In this document: in pieces, positions 8,438 to 16,969 of the stretch
Layout: each line of letters opens with the position of its first letter
How positions within the stretch are numbered: position 1 is the stretch's first letter
DNA from: an uncultured Sutterella sp.
Lineage (GTDB): Bacteria > Pseudomonadota > Gammaproteobacteria > Burkholderiales > Burkholderiaceae_F
NCBI GenBank assembly: GCA_958347955.1
Contig: CATVXH010000007.1
Location: 19,241 to 83,240 of the forward strand
Direction of reading: 5' to 3'
Length of the DNA: 64,000 nucleotides
The notes under the pieces: model-generated
Database searches by the model: none
What the model was told of the DNA's origin: nothing
The model's input: only the letters and a program-made list of their open reading frames with translations
Position numbers and translations under genes: made by a program

Positions 8438-9493
8438 TTAGTAGACTCTGAACATTTCCTGAATCTTCTTAGGATCGCTCGTCTTCGTCAAAGCCAATTG
8501 CAGGAGCAAGCGGGCTTTTTGCGGATTGAGCGAGTAGCTCACAAGGAAGCCGTTTTCAGCGTAGTTGGCGGGACCTTCAGGGGTCACGATACCGCTGCCC
8601 GTGCGGCTCGAGCGAACCACTACCACCCCCTTCTTCACGGCGTTAGCCATGCCAACTTCAGCGTCTTTGTGCATAGAGCCGTTGCCGGTACCGGCGATGA
8701 CAATGCCCTTGGCGCCTGCCTTCACGGCCGCGTCAACCAAGACAGAGTCTTCGCTCGCGTGAGAGTAAATAATGTCCACACGAGGCAACTTATCAAGCTT
8801 GCTGACATCGAATTCCGTTTCATGCGTGTGCTTCATCGTCGTGTCACGCAAGAAGTAGTTATGACCGCCGGCGATGTAGCCCAACAATCCCAGAGACGGA
8901 GCCTGGAAGGTATCGACGTTAGTCGTGTTGGTCTTTGTGCCGTCACGGGCGGAGTTGATTTGGTCGTTTAATGCAATCAACACACCGCGGTCTTGAGCCT
9001 GCGGATCAGCGGCAAGCTTCACGGCATTTAAAAGATTCATCGGACCATCGGCGGAGATAGCCGTGGCCGGACGCATGGCGCCCACGAGCACCACCGGTTT
9101 CTTGCTCTTAACCGTCAGATTAAGGAAGTAAGCGGTTTCTTCCAACGTGTCGGTGCCGTGCGTGATCACGATACCGCTGATCTTCGGATCGGCCAACAAT
9201 TCGTTGCAACGCTTGGCCAGCTTCAGAAGGACTTCATCACTCATGTTGTTGGAGCTGATCTTGGCGATTTGTTCGCCGGAGACATTGGCGAAGTCTTTAA
9301 TAGCGGGCACAGCGTCGATTAACGTTTGAATGGCGAGATCGCCGGCCTTATAGCCCGTCACTTGTGTGGCGGAACCGGCGGTGCCGGCAATCGTGCCGCC
9401 TGTGGCGAGAATCGACACATTGGGCAAATCGGCCGCAAAAGCGCTACCGGCCATGGACAAGCCCAGAGCGGCCGCAAGCAAAGTTTTTTTCAT
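8438..9493 (-). CDS. ansB: Type II (periplasmic) L-asparaginase
   Basis: A protein of 351 residues that hydrolyses asparagine to aspartate and ammonia. A signal peptide covers residues 1-20 (MKKTLLAAALGLSMAGSAFA), so it acts in the periplasm. Both active-site blocks are present: ILATGGTIAGTAGS (about 29-42), holding the nucleophilic threonine, and ITHGTDTLEETAYFL (about 109-123), holding the second threonine and the aspartate. A lysine in ARDGTKTNTTN matches the conserved catalytic lysine. Start: ATG preceded by GAGGAG. The gene converges on dcuC, so aspartate released in the periplasm could be imported or exchanged. A CCCTAACTTTTAAA element upstream (9594-9607) recurs ahead of the DAACS symporter gene near 25.1 kb, which suggests co-regulation. 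Confidence 0.96.
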   Translation of the reverse strand: MKKTLLAAALGLSMAGSAFAADLPNVSILATGGTIAGTAGSATQVTGYKAGDLAIQTLIDAVPAIKDFANVSGEQIAKISSNNMSDEVLLKLAKRCNELLADPKISGIVITHGTDTLEETAYFLNLTVKSKKPVVLVGAMRPATAISADGPMNLLNAVKLAADPQAQDRGVLIALNDQINSARDGTKTNTTNVDTFQAPSLGLLGYIAGGHNYFLRDTTMKHTHETEFDVSKLDKLPRVDIIYSHASEDSVLVDAAVKAGAKGIVIAGTGNGSMHKDAEVGMANAVKKGVVVVRSSRTGSGIVTPEGPANYAENGFLVSYSLNPQKARLLLQLALTKTSDPKKIQEMFRVY

Positions 9494-9593
9494 GTCAATA
9501 ACTCCTCAATTTAGAGTTGATGGGGAAGAGAACAAATAATCATTCATTTTATATTCTCTAAGAACTTTAGCTTAGAAGCAAGATGGGAAAAGT

Positions 9594-9607
9594 CCCTAAC
9601 TTTTAAA
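9594..9607 (-). promoter_or_regulatory. Element shared with the DAACS symporter promoter
   Basis: CCCTAACTTTTAAA, about 100 bp upstream of the ansB start, matches CCCTAACTTCTAAA at 25135-25148 with one mismatch. Read on the coding strand, both extend to TTAGGG-N6-CCYA-like inverted halves. A regulator site is inference. Confidence 0.35.
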
Positions 9608-9685
9608 TTCATTGACAATGAGCTATTTAGTTTCGAAAAGTTACCTGAAAAATTTTCTCAATCAAAAAAGTGATTTTTTCAGAAC

Positions 9686-12073
9686 TTAGAAAGCGTAACG
9701 GACTAAAACATTTCCGGTCACACCCTCTCGATCGCCCACATAACCTTTGGCACTGACGTCCATGCTCCAACGACTGTTTAAGCTGGGCTTCATTGTCACC
9801 CCCACTTCCATAATGCCGGTGTCTCCTTCAAGACTCGGCACTTCAAGGTTAAGGCTGTTGACCGCGCTTTGAGCGTCGCCATCGAATACATGTTCATAAG
9901 CCACACCGACTTTCCACCCGGCGTACGGGCAGAATGCACCGGTTAGGCGGCCTCCGACACGCAGTGCGTGCGTCATTGTGGAATCCATGTCTAGCTTGTC
10001 GTCATACTTGTTATGGAGACTGACATCATCTCCATCTAAATACGTGATCAAATAACGACCGTACACGTCTAAATCAACAGCATCGGTAATGTTAATCACG
10101 TAACCGGTCCCGGCATGGGCGCTGACATAGAAAGCGTCCGATTCATATTTTGCAGAGTCCCCGGCGTATAGACCGGTGAATTCAGTTGAAGCGTGACCGA
10201 CGCGCAAAGATCCGTCTAGGTACCAAGCGTTATTGACCATGTAACGCGTGGCTAAACCGATGCCGTAGTAGTCATGATCGCCTTTGCCTTTCGTGCCATT
10301 GACATGACTGTCGCTATCGGCCCAGCCAGCTTCGACAAAGCCGCCTATGATCCAATCGGGAGTAACTTTTATAGAAGCGCCAGTGGCGAGAGTGTAGCCA
10401 TCCACATCCACACGAGAACCTGTTTTGTAGTTGGACGATCCCCCATGAACAGCGCCGAAAGCGGAAACCTCGCCGACTTTGGCGCTCTCAACCATCGCCG
10501 ACAAACCCTCATCGGCAATAAATTCAGCGCCTTGATTGATAAAGGCCACTGTGCCCAAAAGCGATTCGGAAAGTGTTTTGGAGTTCTCTGTCACTGTTAT
10601 CACAGGGTCACCGCCAACGGGCGAATCGGGATTATCTCCCGGATTTTCAGGATCCGGAGAGATGTCAACGACAGAAGCTTTTCCATCTTCCCAACTTTTC
10701 GTATCATCCCACGTTAAAGCCTGATCCGATCCTATCGTGAGTTCATTGAAGGTTTTACTTTCCCGATAAAAGGTCGACTCTTTTCCGATCGTTAAATTAT
10801 TAAACGTTAAAGTGGATTCGCCGGAAGTGGCCAATAGGTAATAAGCAGCCCCAGGATCGGCTGAATCATTGACGAAAATGCTTTTATTGTCTTGTTGAGA
10901 GTACGTATTGGTATTATCCGTTACAGTGATAACGGCGTTGCTTGAGCTTGTATTAGTTTTGTCGACATTGAGCACCAGCTGGGCATAACCGGCAAGCGCC
11001 CCGACTTTATTGACCCCCGATGCTATTAATTTCCCATAATTGGCTACGGGGTGATACTGTGATGGATCTAAATTTGTACGAAGAGCGTAAACACTGAGAT
11101 AGCCGGAAATTTCAGAATCGGCAATACTTAACACATTGGAGTTATTTGAAGTCGTCTCAATAAATTGGTTAATGTCTTGCTGATTAGTTAAAGGCAAATA
11201 TACGTTGATAAGCGCAATATCACCCTCAATGTCCGATTCTGTAATACTCATTGAATTATTGTAGAAAAAATTCTTTTCTTCTGCGGGGAAACTACTTACC
11301 GTTAAATCAATGCCATAAACTCTGCCGGATCCCGTAAAACTTACCTTGTTTAATGTGATTTCGTTGTTTTCAAATTGTCCGTAGAAATATTGAGATTTCA
11401 TCCCCGTAAAAGCAGTAATTAAAACGTCTTGTACATGGATGGAGTTCGTATTAAATCTGCCTGCAGCAATACTGAATCCACTGATGGAATCATAAGCACC
11501 GCCCTCAATGCATAAAGTGTTACGGCTAAATTCTTGATTAATTTGACCCTCAAAACGATCATTAGTGTAATCTGAAGGGTAAACTGCTATGCCTACAAGA
11601 CTAATCGATTCAGATGCCCCTCCCTTTGATGAATTTTTAATGACTATGAAATTGTTATCGGCTACATTGTTCGGAGAGGTTCCGTATACATAAATACCTT
11701 GAATCGATACAATTTTGCTCAAATCTGCATCTTGAAGATCAAATGTCAGATTATTGTTGCTGACAGTGGCGACATCGTTTTCTCCCCTGTACAAAATTAA
11801 GCCATAAATCCTGGCAGGAGAAAGCTCAGAATGCCCATTTTGAAATTCTGCGAAACTAAGGATGGAATTATGATTGTTCAGAGCATTGTGATCATTCGAT
11901 AAGTAAAGGACATTTTCGGCATCATTGTATTTGCCTGTTTGAATACTGTCTGCATAATACCAATCTTCAGTAGAGGCCACAGCAGGTTCCGACCAGCCAT
12001 TCAAAGAAAAAGCTGCCAGCACTGCGCTAAAAACCGCCCGTTTACAAAACTTCGTTGGTAATAAAACTTTCAT
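9686..12073 (-). CDS. Type V autotransporter with large unknown passenger
   Basis: A protein of 795 residues. A signal peptide is visible at the N terminus (KRAVFSAVLAAFSLNGWSEPAVA). A long Asn/Ser/Thr-rich passenger (about 30-500) has many short repeated strand-like units (SNNxL, DxNxxxN) typical of a beta-helix. An Asp/Pro/Gly linker (about 490-505) leads to an autotransporter beta-barrel of about 280 residues ending VLVRYAF, with the C-terminal phenylalanine needed for BamA recognition. It should insert in the outer membrane and display the passenger. Start: the frame extends to a TTG at 12103, but the ATG at 12073 follows AAGGAAAAGAAA. The passenger has no recognisable enzyme motif, so adhesion is only a guess. 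A related barrel fragment remains at about 49.1 kb. Confidence 0.88.
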   Translation of the reverse strand: MKVLLPTKFCKRAVFSAVLAAFSLNGWSEPAVASTEDWYYADSIQTGKYNDAENVLYLSNDHNALNNHNSILSFAEFQNGHSELSPARIYGLILYRGENDVATVSNNNLTFDLQDADLSKIVSIQGIYVYGTSPNNVADNNFIVIKNSSKGGASESISLVGIAVYPSDYTNDRFEGQINQEFSRNTLCIEGGAYDSISGFSIAAGRFNTNSIHVQDVLITAFTGMKSQYFYGQFENNEITLNKVSFTGSGRVYGIDLTVSSFPAEEKNFFYNNSMSITESDIEGDIALINVYLPLTNQQDINQFIETTSNNSNVLSIADSEISGYLSVYALRTNLDPSQYHPVANYGKLIASGVNKVGALAGYAQLVLNVDKTNTSSSNAVITVTDNTNTYSQQDNKSIFVNDSADPGAAYYLLATSGESTLTFNNLTIGKESTFYRESKTFNELTIGSDQALTWDDTKSWEDGKASVVDISPDPENPGDNPDSPVGGDPVITVTENSKTLSESLLGTVAFINQGAEFIADEGLSAMVESAKVGEVSAFGAVHGGSSNYKTGSRVDVDGYTLATGASIKVTPDWIIGGFVEAGWADSDSHVNGTKGKGDHDYYGIGLATRYMVNNAWYLDGSLRVGHASTEFTGLYAGDSAKYESDAFYVSAHAGTGYVINITDAVDLDVYGRYLITYLDGDDVSLHNKYDDKLDMDSTMTHALRVGGRLTGAFCPYAGWKVGVAYEHVFDGDAQSAVNSLNLEVPSLEGDTGIMEVGVTMKPSLNSRWSMDVSAKGYVGDREGVTGNVLVRYAF

Positions 12074-12308
12074 TTTCTTTTCCTTAGTAAGTGTTGGCAA
12101 CAAAAGGTGTTGGGAGAATTTTTAAATTAAAGACAAGGAAATGATCTCTTTCCATGATCTAAGGGAGCCTGACATTATTGTAGATCTTTAGGTTAACCGC
12201 AAGTATCGTGAAATTGGCGCCGTAAAGAAAATGGGTGAGGAAAACAGGAATCGCAACCGCAATTGGAATGGAGGTAGCCGAAGACTTCTGAAGCGAAGAG
12301 CTAAAAAA

Positions 12309-13223
12309 TTAGGCTTCATTCTTGGAACGATGATTGCCGAGCACATAGAAAATGACGGCGCCGGCGATAAAGCTTAGCGCGGTCAATTCGGTTACGGTCA
12401 CGGGTTCTTTAAAATAAAAGACACCTAAAAGAAAGGTAGTGATGGGACAGGTGTACTGGATAATGCCCAAAATAGTCATCGGTATGCGTTGGGCGGCCAA
12501 GGAAAACAAAATCATCGGCACAGAGGTCACAATGCCTGTTCCCATGAGTATCCAACTGACGCCGTCATCAAAACCGCTCGTAAAGTGTTGAATAAAAACG
12601 CCATTGAAACTCAACAGGTAGATAATGGCGGGCACACTCATCAAGACGTGCTCAATGCCGACGCTTTTTAAGGGCTCAATGACGATTTTCTTTTTCAGCG
12701 CGCCATAAATTGCCCAAGTGGAAGACACAAGCACCGCAAACCAGGGAAAACGATCAAGACCGGTGATAAGAACCGCGACGCCGATGATTGCCAGCGCGAT
12801 AGCGGCGATCCGGATCTTTGAAAGCCGCTCGGAAAAAAAGACAACGCCGATGGCCATCGTGGCCAGCGGTGTCAGAAATGTGCCGAGGCTCAACTCCACC
12901 ACCCGACCGACACTGACGCCAAGGATGTTCACGAGCCAATTGGCCGAAGCGAAAAATGTCGCCAGAAGCAACAACACCGTGTGATTTTGTCTCGGCGCGA
13001 AACAGAGATCTTTCAGCAACCGGAGAGTTTCGCCGAGCTTTCTTTTGACAATCAGCAGCCCCACGACAAAAACAAGCGACCATACAATTCGGTGCGAAAG
13101 AACCTCCACGCTGTCCACATCGGCCAATAAGGCCCAGTAAAGCGTGATTGTTCCCCAGATGGTGTAGGCGCCGATAGCGCTTAAAATGCCGATTTTATCG
13201 GTCTCATTCTTTGAACTTTGCAC
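12309..13223 (-). CDS. rarD: EamA-family transporter, RarD type
   Basis: An inner-membrane protein of 304 residues with about ten helices in two EamA repeats. The pattern of the RarD subfamily is clear: KIGILSAIGAYTIWGTITLYW at the start, LSHRIVWSLVF, then NWLVNILGVSVGRVVELSLG, and late in the protein ILGIIQYTCPITTFLLGVF. RarD was named for chloramphenicol sensitivity in Pseudomonas; the substrate is unknown. The start is a GTG at 13223. Its neighbours are unrelated single genes, so no pathway is implied. The assignment to the subfamily is firm; the function is not. Confidence 0.88.
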   Translation of the reverse strand: MQSSKNETDKIGILSAIGAYTIWGTITLYWALLADVDSVEVLSHRIVWSLVFVVGLLIVKRKLGETLRLLKDLCFAPRQNHTVLLLLATFFASANWLVNILGVSVGRVVELSLGTFLTPLATMAIGVVFFSERLSKIRIAAIALAIIGVAVLITGLDRFPWFAVLVSSTWAIYGALKKKIVIEPLKSVGIEHVLMSVPAIIYLLSFNGVFIQHFTSGFDDGVSWILMGTGIVTSVPMILFSLAAQRIPMTILGIIQYTCPITTFLLGVFYFKEPVTVTELTALSFIAGAVIFYVLGNHRSKNEA

Positions 13224-13302
13224 GGTTTAAGTCTTTCTTTCAGAAGCTCTAAAGTGTACTACTCGGCAATGACGAAATCGATGGCGGCAGACCCGATGAG
13301 AG

Positions 13303-13340
13303 AAAAAAAAGTCCGTCATGACAAACGCATAACGGACCTT
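13303..13340 (-). terminator. Intrinsic terminator of dpaL
   Basis: On the minus strand AAGGTCCGTTATG...CATGACGGACTT forms a stem of about 11 bp with one G-T pair, followed by eight T residues. It lies 30-60 bp past the dpaL stop. Confidence 0.8.
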
Positions 13341-13369
13341 CGGAATATTGACGAAGAATCGGTCAGGCC

Positions 13370-14575
13370 TTATTGACCGCTTGGGTATTGTCCGTCCCAA
13401 ACCACCCGACGATACCCCTCCTTGTCAGTGTCGCCTTCGGTGGAAATGCAAAGCACGTTGGAGTGCTCATTAAGACCCAATTGCTCCTTTAATTCCCGCA
13501 GTTGGGGATTTCTCAGAACATCGGCAACAAAGCCAAAGCAGGAAGCCCCGCTTTCACCTGAAATGATTCTGGGGTCGCCTTGAAGCGGAGCGCCGAGAAT
13601 GCGCATGCCGTCAGCGGCAACGAAGTCCGGCATTGAAACGAAAAAGTCTGCGCAATACTGAAGCAAATCCCAAGCCACCGTGCAGGGAATTCCGCAGCAG
13701 AGCCCCGCCATAATGGAGTGCAACTCACCCTCGTAGGCATGAATCTGTCCGTCATTGGCTTTGGCGGTGCGGTACAAGCAATCGGCGCCGTGAGGCTCGA
13801 CAATCGTGATGATCGGTTTGTCTTTGCCGTAGTGTTGCGCCGCGAAAGCCGCGATGGCGGCCGCCATAGATCCGACGCCTGCTTGCAGGAACAAGTGAGT
13901 GGGGCGAATTTCTTTAAGTTGCTCAACAATTTCAAGGCCGAGCGTTAAATAACCCTGCATAATCCGGGTCGGGATGTCTTCGTAACCTTCCCAAGACGTA
14001 TCTTGCACCAAAACGCCATGAACTTCCCGGGCTTTACGGGCGGCCATTTGAACCGTTGTGTCGTACACATAGTCCGTAATTGAGGCATCGGCGCCGAGTT
14101 TGCGAATGTTTTCCAAGCGCTCCATCGCCGTGCCCTTTGGCATCAGAACAATGCTCTTGTGTCCCAAGGTTTTGGCGCTCCAGGCAACTCCCCGACCGTG
14201 ATTGCCATCGGTGGCGGTCACAAAAGTCAATTCGCCCAATTGTTTTTTGGCTTGCGGTGAGGTAACCGCCTCAAAGGACAGTTTCTCCGGATCCAGTCCC
14301 AGGCGTTCTCCGATCAGCGTGGCCATGCAATAGGAGCTGCCGAGCGCCTTAAAGGCATTCAGTCCGAAACGGTAGCTTTCGTCTTTGACAAAAATATTGG
14401 CCACGCCGAGATGGTTTGACAAAGAAGAAAGGGCGCGCAGAGGTGTTTGTTCGTACACAGGAAGCGTCCGATGGTAGGCCATCACCTCTTTGGCTTTTTC
14501 AGAACAAAAGGCGCCGGCGTATTTTGACTGTCCTTTTTTGTGTTCAAATTTTAAAAGATGAATGATTTTAGACAT
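13370..14575 (-). CDS. dpaL: Diaminopropionate ammonia-lyase
   Basis: A fold-type II PLP enzyme of 401 residues, matching E. coli YgeX (398 residues), that splits 2,3-diaminopropionate to pyruvate and two ammonia. The PLP lysine is in FGLNAFKALGSSYC (about 70-83). The family block TATDGNHGRGVAWSAKTLG and the phosphate-binding region LQAGVGSMAAAIAAF are present. Start: ATG at 14575 with GAGGT upstream. It is alone between terminators, so probably a single transcript. The reaction feeds pyruvate and nitrogen into metabolism and fits the amino-acid-fermenting profile of the window. A YheO/DauR-like regulator at about 35 kb could act on such genes, but no link is visible. Confidence 0.93.
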   Translation of the reverse strand: MSKIIHLLKFEHKKGQSKYAGAFCSEKAKEVMAYHRTLPVYEQTPLRALSSLSNHLGVANIFVKDESYRFGLNAFKALGSSYCMATLIGERLGLDPEKLSFEAVTSPQAKKQLGELTFVTATDGNHGRGVAWSAKTLGHKSIVLMPKGTAMERLENIRKLGADASITDYVYDTTVQMAARKAREVHGVLVQDTSWEGYEDIPTRIMQGYLTLGLEIVEQLKEIRPTHLFLQAGVGSMAAAIAAFAAQHYGKDKPIITIVEPHGADCLYRTAKANDGQIHAYEGELHSIMAGLCCGIPCTVAWDLLQYCADFFVSMPDFVAADGMRILGAPLQGDPRIISGESGASCFGFVADVLRNPQLRELKEQLGLNEHSNVLCISTEGDTDKEGYRRVVWDGQYPSGQ

Positions 14576-15020
14576 TTAAGACCTCAAAAAGATGGTGTTA
14601 GCCGTTAACCGAGCCATTGTATAAATGTATTGTTACAGGAAAATAACAAAATCAACGTAAAACTACTTTTAACTGACGACTCCGTTACGAAAAACCTAAT
14701 CAATATTGATCAGATATAAGCAAAATACCTGGCCAACAGCTGGTTTCTCTTCCTTCATCATCGGGATGAGTTTCACTTCGAATCTCTCCGAAGCCAGAGC
14801 TCATCTCTCACCAAAACACCCTCTCGCGAGAGTCTTTCAGGCCTGCACAGGGTCTTGTCCCGAGTTTTCTCCCTTCTGCTCTGGGGCGACACAATGTCGC
14901 CGGCTAATTCTGAGATGATTCGGCTTAGCAGCCCGAGCAGTTTTCCGAATACATATTCTTATTTTTCTGTAGAATCAAGAAAAATAAAAATCCAATTTCA
15001 ATTTTTACCAAAGCTTGTTT
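14576..15020. other. Intergenic region between dpaL and the DUF4143 ATPase
   Basis: These 445 bases contain divergent promoters by position. The first part is AT-rich; 14760-14930 is more GC-rich and can be read as a 70-codon frame with no recognisable product. I see no RNA gene or repeat. Confidence 0.45.
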
Positions 15021-16196
15021 ATGTCAATCACTGCCCATATCGAAAGATCGCTCGAAAAAACTTTGCGTAAAGAACGTGAGACAAATCATTTATTTTTAAT
15101 TGACGGAATGCCCATGACGGGAAAAACCACATTGGTAAAAGCGGTGTTTGCCGATTTGGCCTATGTGGATCTCAATGATCTTTACCCGAGAAATCTTGCG
15201 CACACGCAACCTAAGGATTTTTTTGCCGTGTACGGAAACCGCTTGGTGGTTGACGGCATAGAGAAAGCGCCCCGGCTGCTTGACTTTATTCCTGAAGATG
15301 ACAATTCGATGATTGTACTGTCAGGATATTTATCCGCCAAAGACAAGGAAAAGCTCAGAGACAAGGGAGGCGTTATCCGAACCGTAATGCCGATTTCGCA
15401 GAGAGAATATTCTGAAAGGGAAGCATCTCCTTTGGGTCTATCCCCTATCGCCTTGCGCATCAGTTACCCCCAACCGGGTTTCTTCGATATTCTCCGCAAC
15501 GGATTTTTGCCTCGCAGTGATTTATCTCAGTCAACCGCGGCTTTTTATGAAAATTGGCTGGCTCGTTTTTTTGCCGAACATGTGCGCGACGTTCTCCGCG
15601 CCAATAAAGAGACACTCTTTTTTAGCTACATGAAGGTCTTGGCTCAGCACAATATGCAGGAGCTTAATCACTCGAAGTATGCCAAGGAAGCCGGCATCAG
15701 CTATGCCACCGCAATTTACTGGACCGAATTTCTTGTTGACTGCGGGGTGCTTTTGGAAATCAGCTCTATGCAACTGTCGCAAAGGCGCCAGGTAAAGCGT
15801 TCCAAAATGACCTACGCCGACACTGGGCTGTTGGCTTTCCTTTTAGGATGCGCGAGCGCAGAAGAGCTTTTTGCGCACCCAACCTATGAGGGCGTTTTCA
15901 CAGGATTTGTCGCTTCCGAAATTATCAAAAATTATGCGGCGGTGGGGCAGACTGCTCCCCTTGTCTATTACAGGGATACGGCGCACAAACATGTTGAATT
16001 GGTTTTGCAGACACCCAAAGGGTGGCTTCCGATCGCTTTTTTGAGTCGCAAGGCCCGTTCAGTTAAAGAAAGTATCCGGCACGTGGATGTGCTTATTAAA
16101 ATAGGCGGCGACACACAAGACATTTTGTTTGTCTCAGACGGCACCTTAACCGTTGAGTCCACTTCTTACCCTGTACTTTCCGCTACGGCGCTTTAG
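15021..16196 (+). CDS. AAA+ ATPase with C-terminal DUF4143 domain
   Basis: A protein of 391 residues from the ATG at 15021 (a TTG six bases earlier is possible). The Walker A motif is GMPMTGKTTL (about 28-37). A Walker B-like LVVDGIEKAP follows at about 75, and a sensor-like MIVLSGYLS after that. The C-terminal half has the DUF4143 pattern: HSKYAKEAGISYATAIYWTEFL (winged-helix part), MTYADTGLLAFLLG, and VYYRDTAHKHVELVLQ, which looks like a degenerate PD-(D/E)XK fold. These ATPases are common in anaerobes. Their role is unknown, with proposals ranging from DNA repair to defence. The neighbouring lipoprotein starts 35 bp downstream and may share the transcript. Confidence 0.82.
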   Translation: MSITAHIERSLEKTLRKERETNHLFLIDGMPMTGKTTLVKAVFADLAYVDLNDLYPRNLAHTQPKDFFAVYGNRLVVDGIEKAPRLLDFIPEDDNSMIVLSGYLSAKDKEKLRDKGGVIRTVMPISQREYSEREASPLGLSPIALRISYPQPGFFDILRNGFLPRSDLSQSTAAFYENWLARFFAEHVRDVLRANKETLFFSYMKVLAQHNMQELNHSKYAKEAGISYATAIYWTEFLVDCGVLLEISSMQLSQRRQVKRSKMTYADTGLLAFLLGCASAEELFAHPTYEGVFTGFVASEIIKNYAAVGQTAPLVYYRDTAHKHVELVLQTPKGWLPIAFLSRKARSVKESIRHVDVLIKIGGDTQDILFVSDGTLTVESTSYPVLSATAL

Positions 16197-16231
16197 TCGG
16201 TACAATGCGCACTATTGAAAAGGAAAACGAC

Positions 16232-16639
16232 ATGCGTACTTTAACAATATTGGCTACAGTGACTTTGGCCGGCACGATTTTAACCGGTTGCGTCAATATG
16301 CAGAAATATGAAGAGCAACGCTCGTTGAAGCAGCTTGACTCCTCAACCTATGAACTTGAGTTGCTACAACCGTGGGTTGATCAAGAGGTCATCGTGCGTG
16401 ACAACGCAAGACTTCAGGCAATCGATGTGTGCGGAGAGACAAAGCGCGGCATGCAACCCTTGCAGGCGATCTCCCGTTCCTCCCGTCAGACAGGCAATGG
16501 CGCCTACGTCAAGTACACATTCCGTTGCGTTGGTTTGATGGACGCACCCAAACGTGAATACCATCGTTTAGGCTTTTATACGGATGAAGAATCCAAAGAA
16601 GAAGCCACGAAGCGTTATCGTGATGAATACGGCTTCTAA
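16232..16639 (+). CDS. Small lipoprotein of unknown function
   Basis: The frame opens at 16205, but the ATG at 16232 has AAGGAAAACGAC upstream and begins a clean lipoprotein signal, MRTLTILATVTLAGTILTGC, with the lipobox LTGC, so I place the start there. The mature protein is about 115 residues and hydrophilic, with two more cysteines (in DVCGE and FRCVG) that could form a disulfide. It should be anchored to the periplasmic face of a membrane. I do not recognise the family. It follows the ATPase closely and ends at a strong terminator. Confidence 0.75.
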   Translation: MRTLTILATVTLAGTILTGCVNMQKYEEQRSLKQLDSSTYELELLQPWVDQEVIVRDNARLQAIDVCGETKRGMQPLQAISRSSRQTGNGAYVKYTFRCVGLMDAPKREYHRLGFYTDEESKEEATKRYRDEYGF

Positions 16640-16680
16640 ATTCAAAGTTGAACGATAAAGCCACTCGACAATTTAAGAAT

Positions 16681-16709
16681 GGGGGTTAATTAAAAGTTAA
16701 CCCCCTATT
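16681..16709 (+). terminator. Intrinsic terminator after the lipoprotein gene
   Basis: A perfect stem, GGGGGTTAA with TTAACCCCC, is followed by TATTTTG. It lies 42 bp past the stop. Confidence 0.88.
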
Positions 16710-16873
16710 TTGATATTTTCCTCAAATTCTCAAAGAAACAAGAAGTTGCCAAAGGTTAGCCGGTAGCAACCAATTTCTCTAAGCGACAAAGACGCGATGT
16801 GGAATTTCTTGACATTTAATGCATCGCTTTAAATCCATATTCAACAAGCACACGACTGTCTCTAAATAAAGGG

Positions 16874-16904
16874 AAAGGCACCGATCGTTAAAATCAGTGC
16901 CTTT
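16874..16904 (-). terminator. Intrinsic terminator of the APC permease gene
   Basis: AAAGGCAC and GTGCCTTT form an 8-bp stem with further partial pairing inside. On the minus strand it lies about 65 bp past the permease stop and is followed by CCCTTTATTTAG. Confidence 0.7.
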
Positions 16905-16969
16905 AGCGACAGTTAGCTCAACCGTCTAAAACCTTTCTCTCAAAAGAGCGGCTTAAACGGCCTTTCAGC

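Noticed and set aside
8309..8971. 220-codon frame antisense to ansB
   Set aside because: It begins with TTG, runs opposite a clear asparaginase and has no family features.
14706..14918. 70-codon frame upstream of the ATPase
   Set aside because: No ribosome binding site and no recognisable sequence; composition like random translation.
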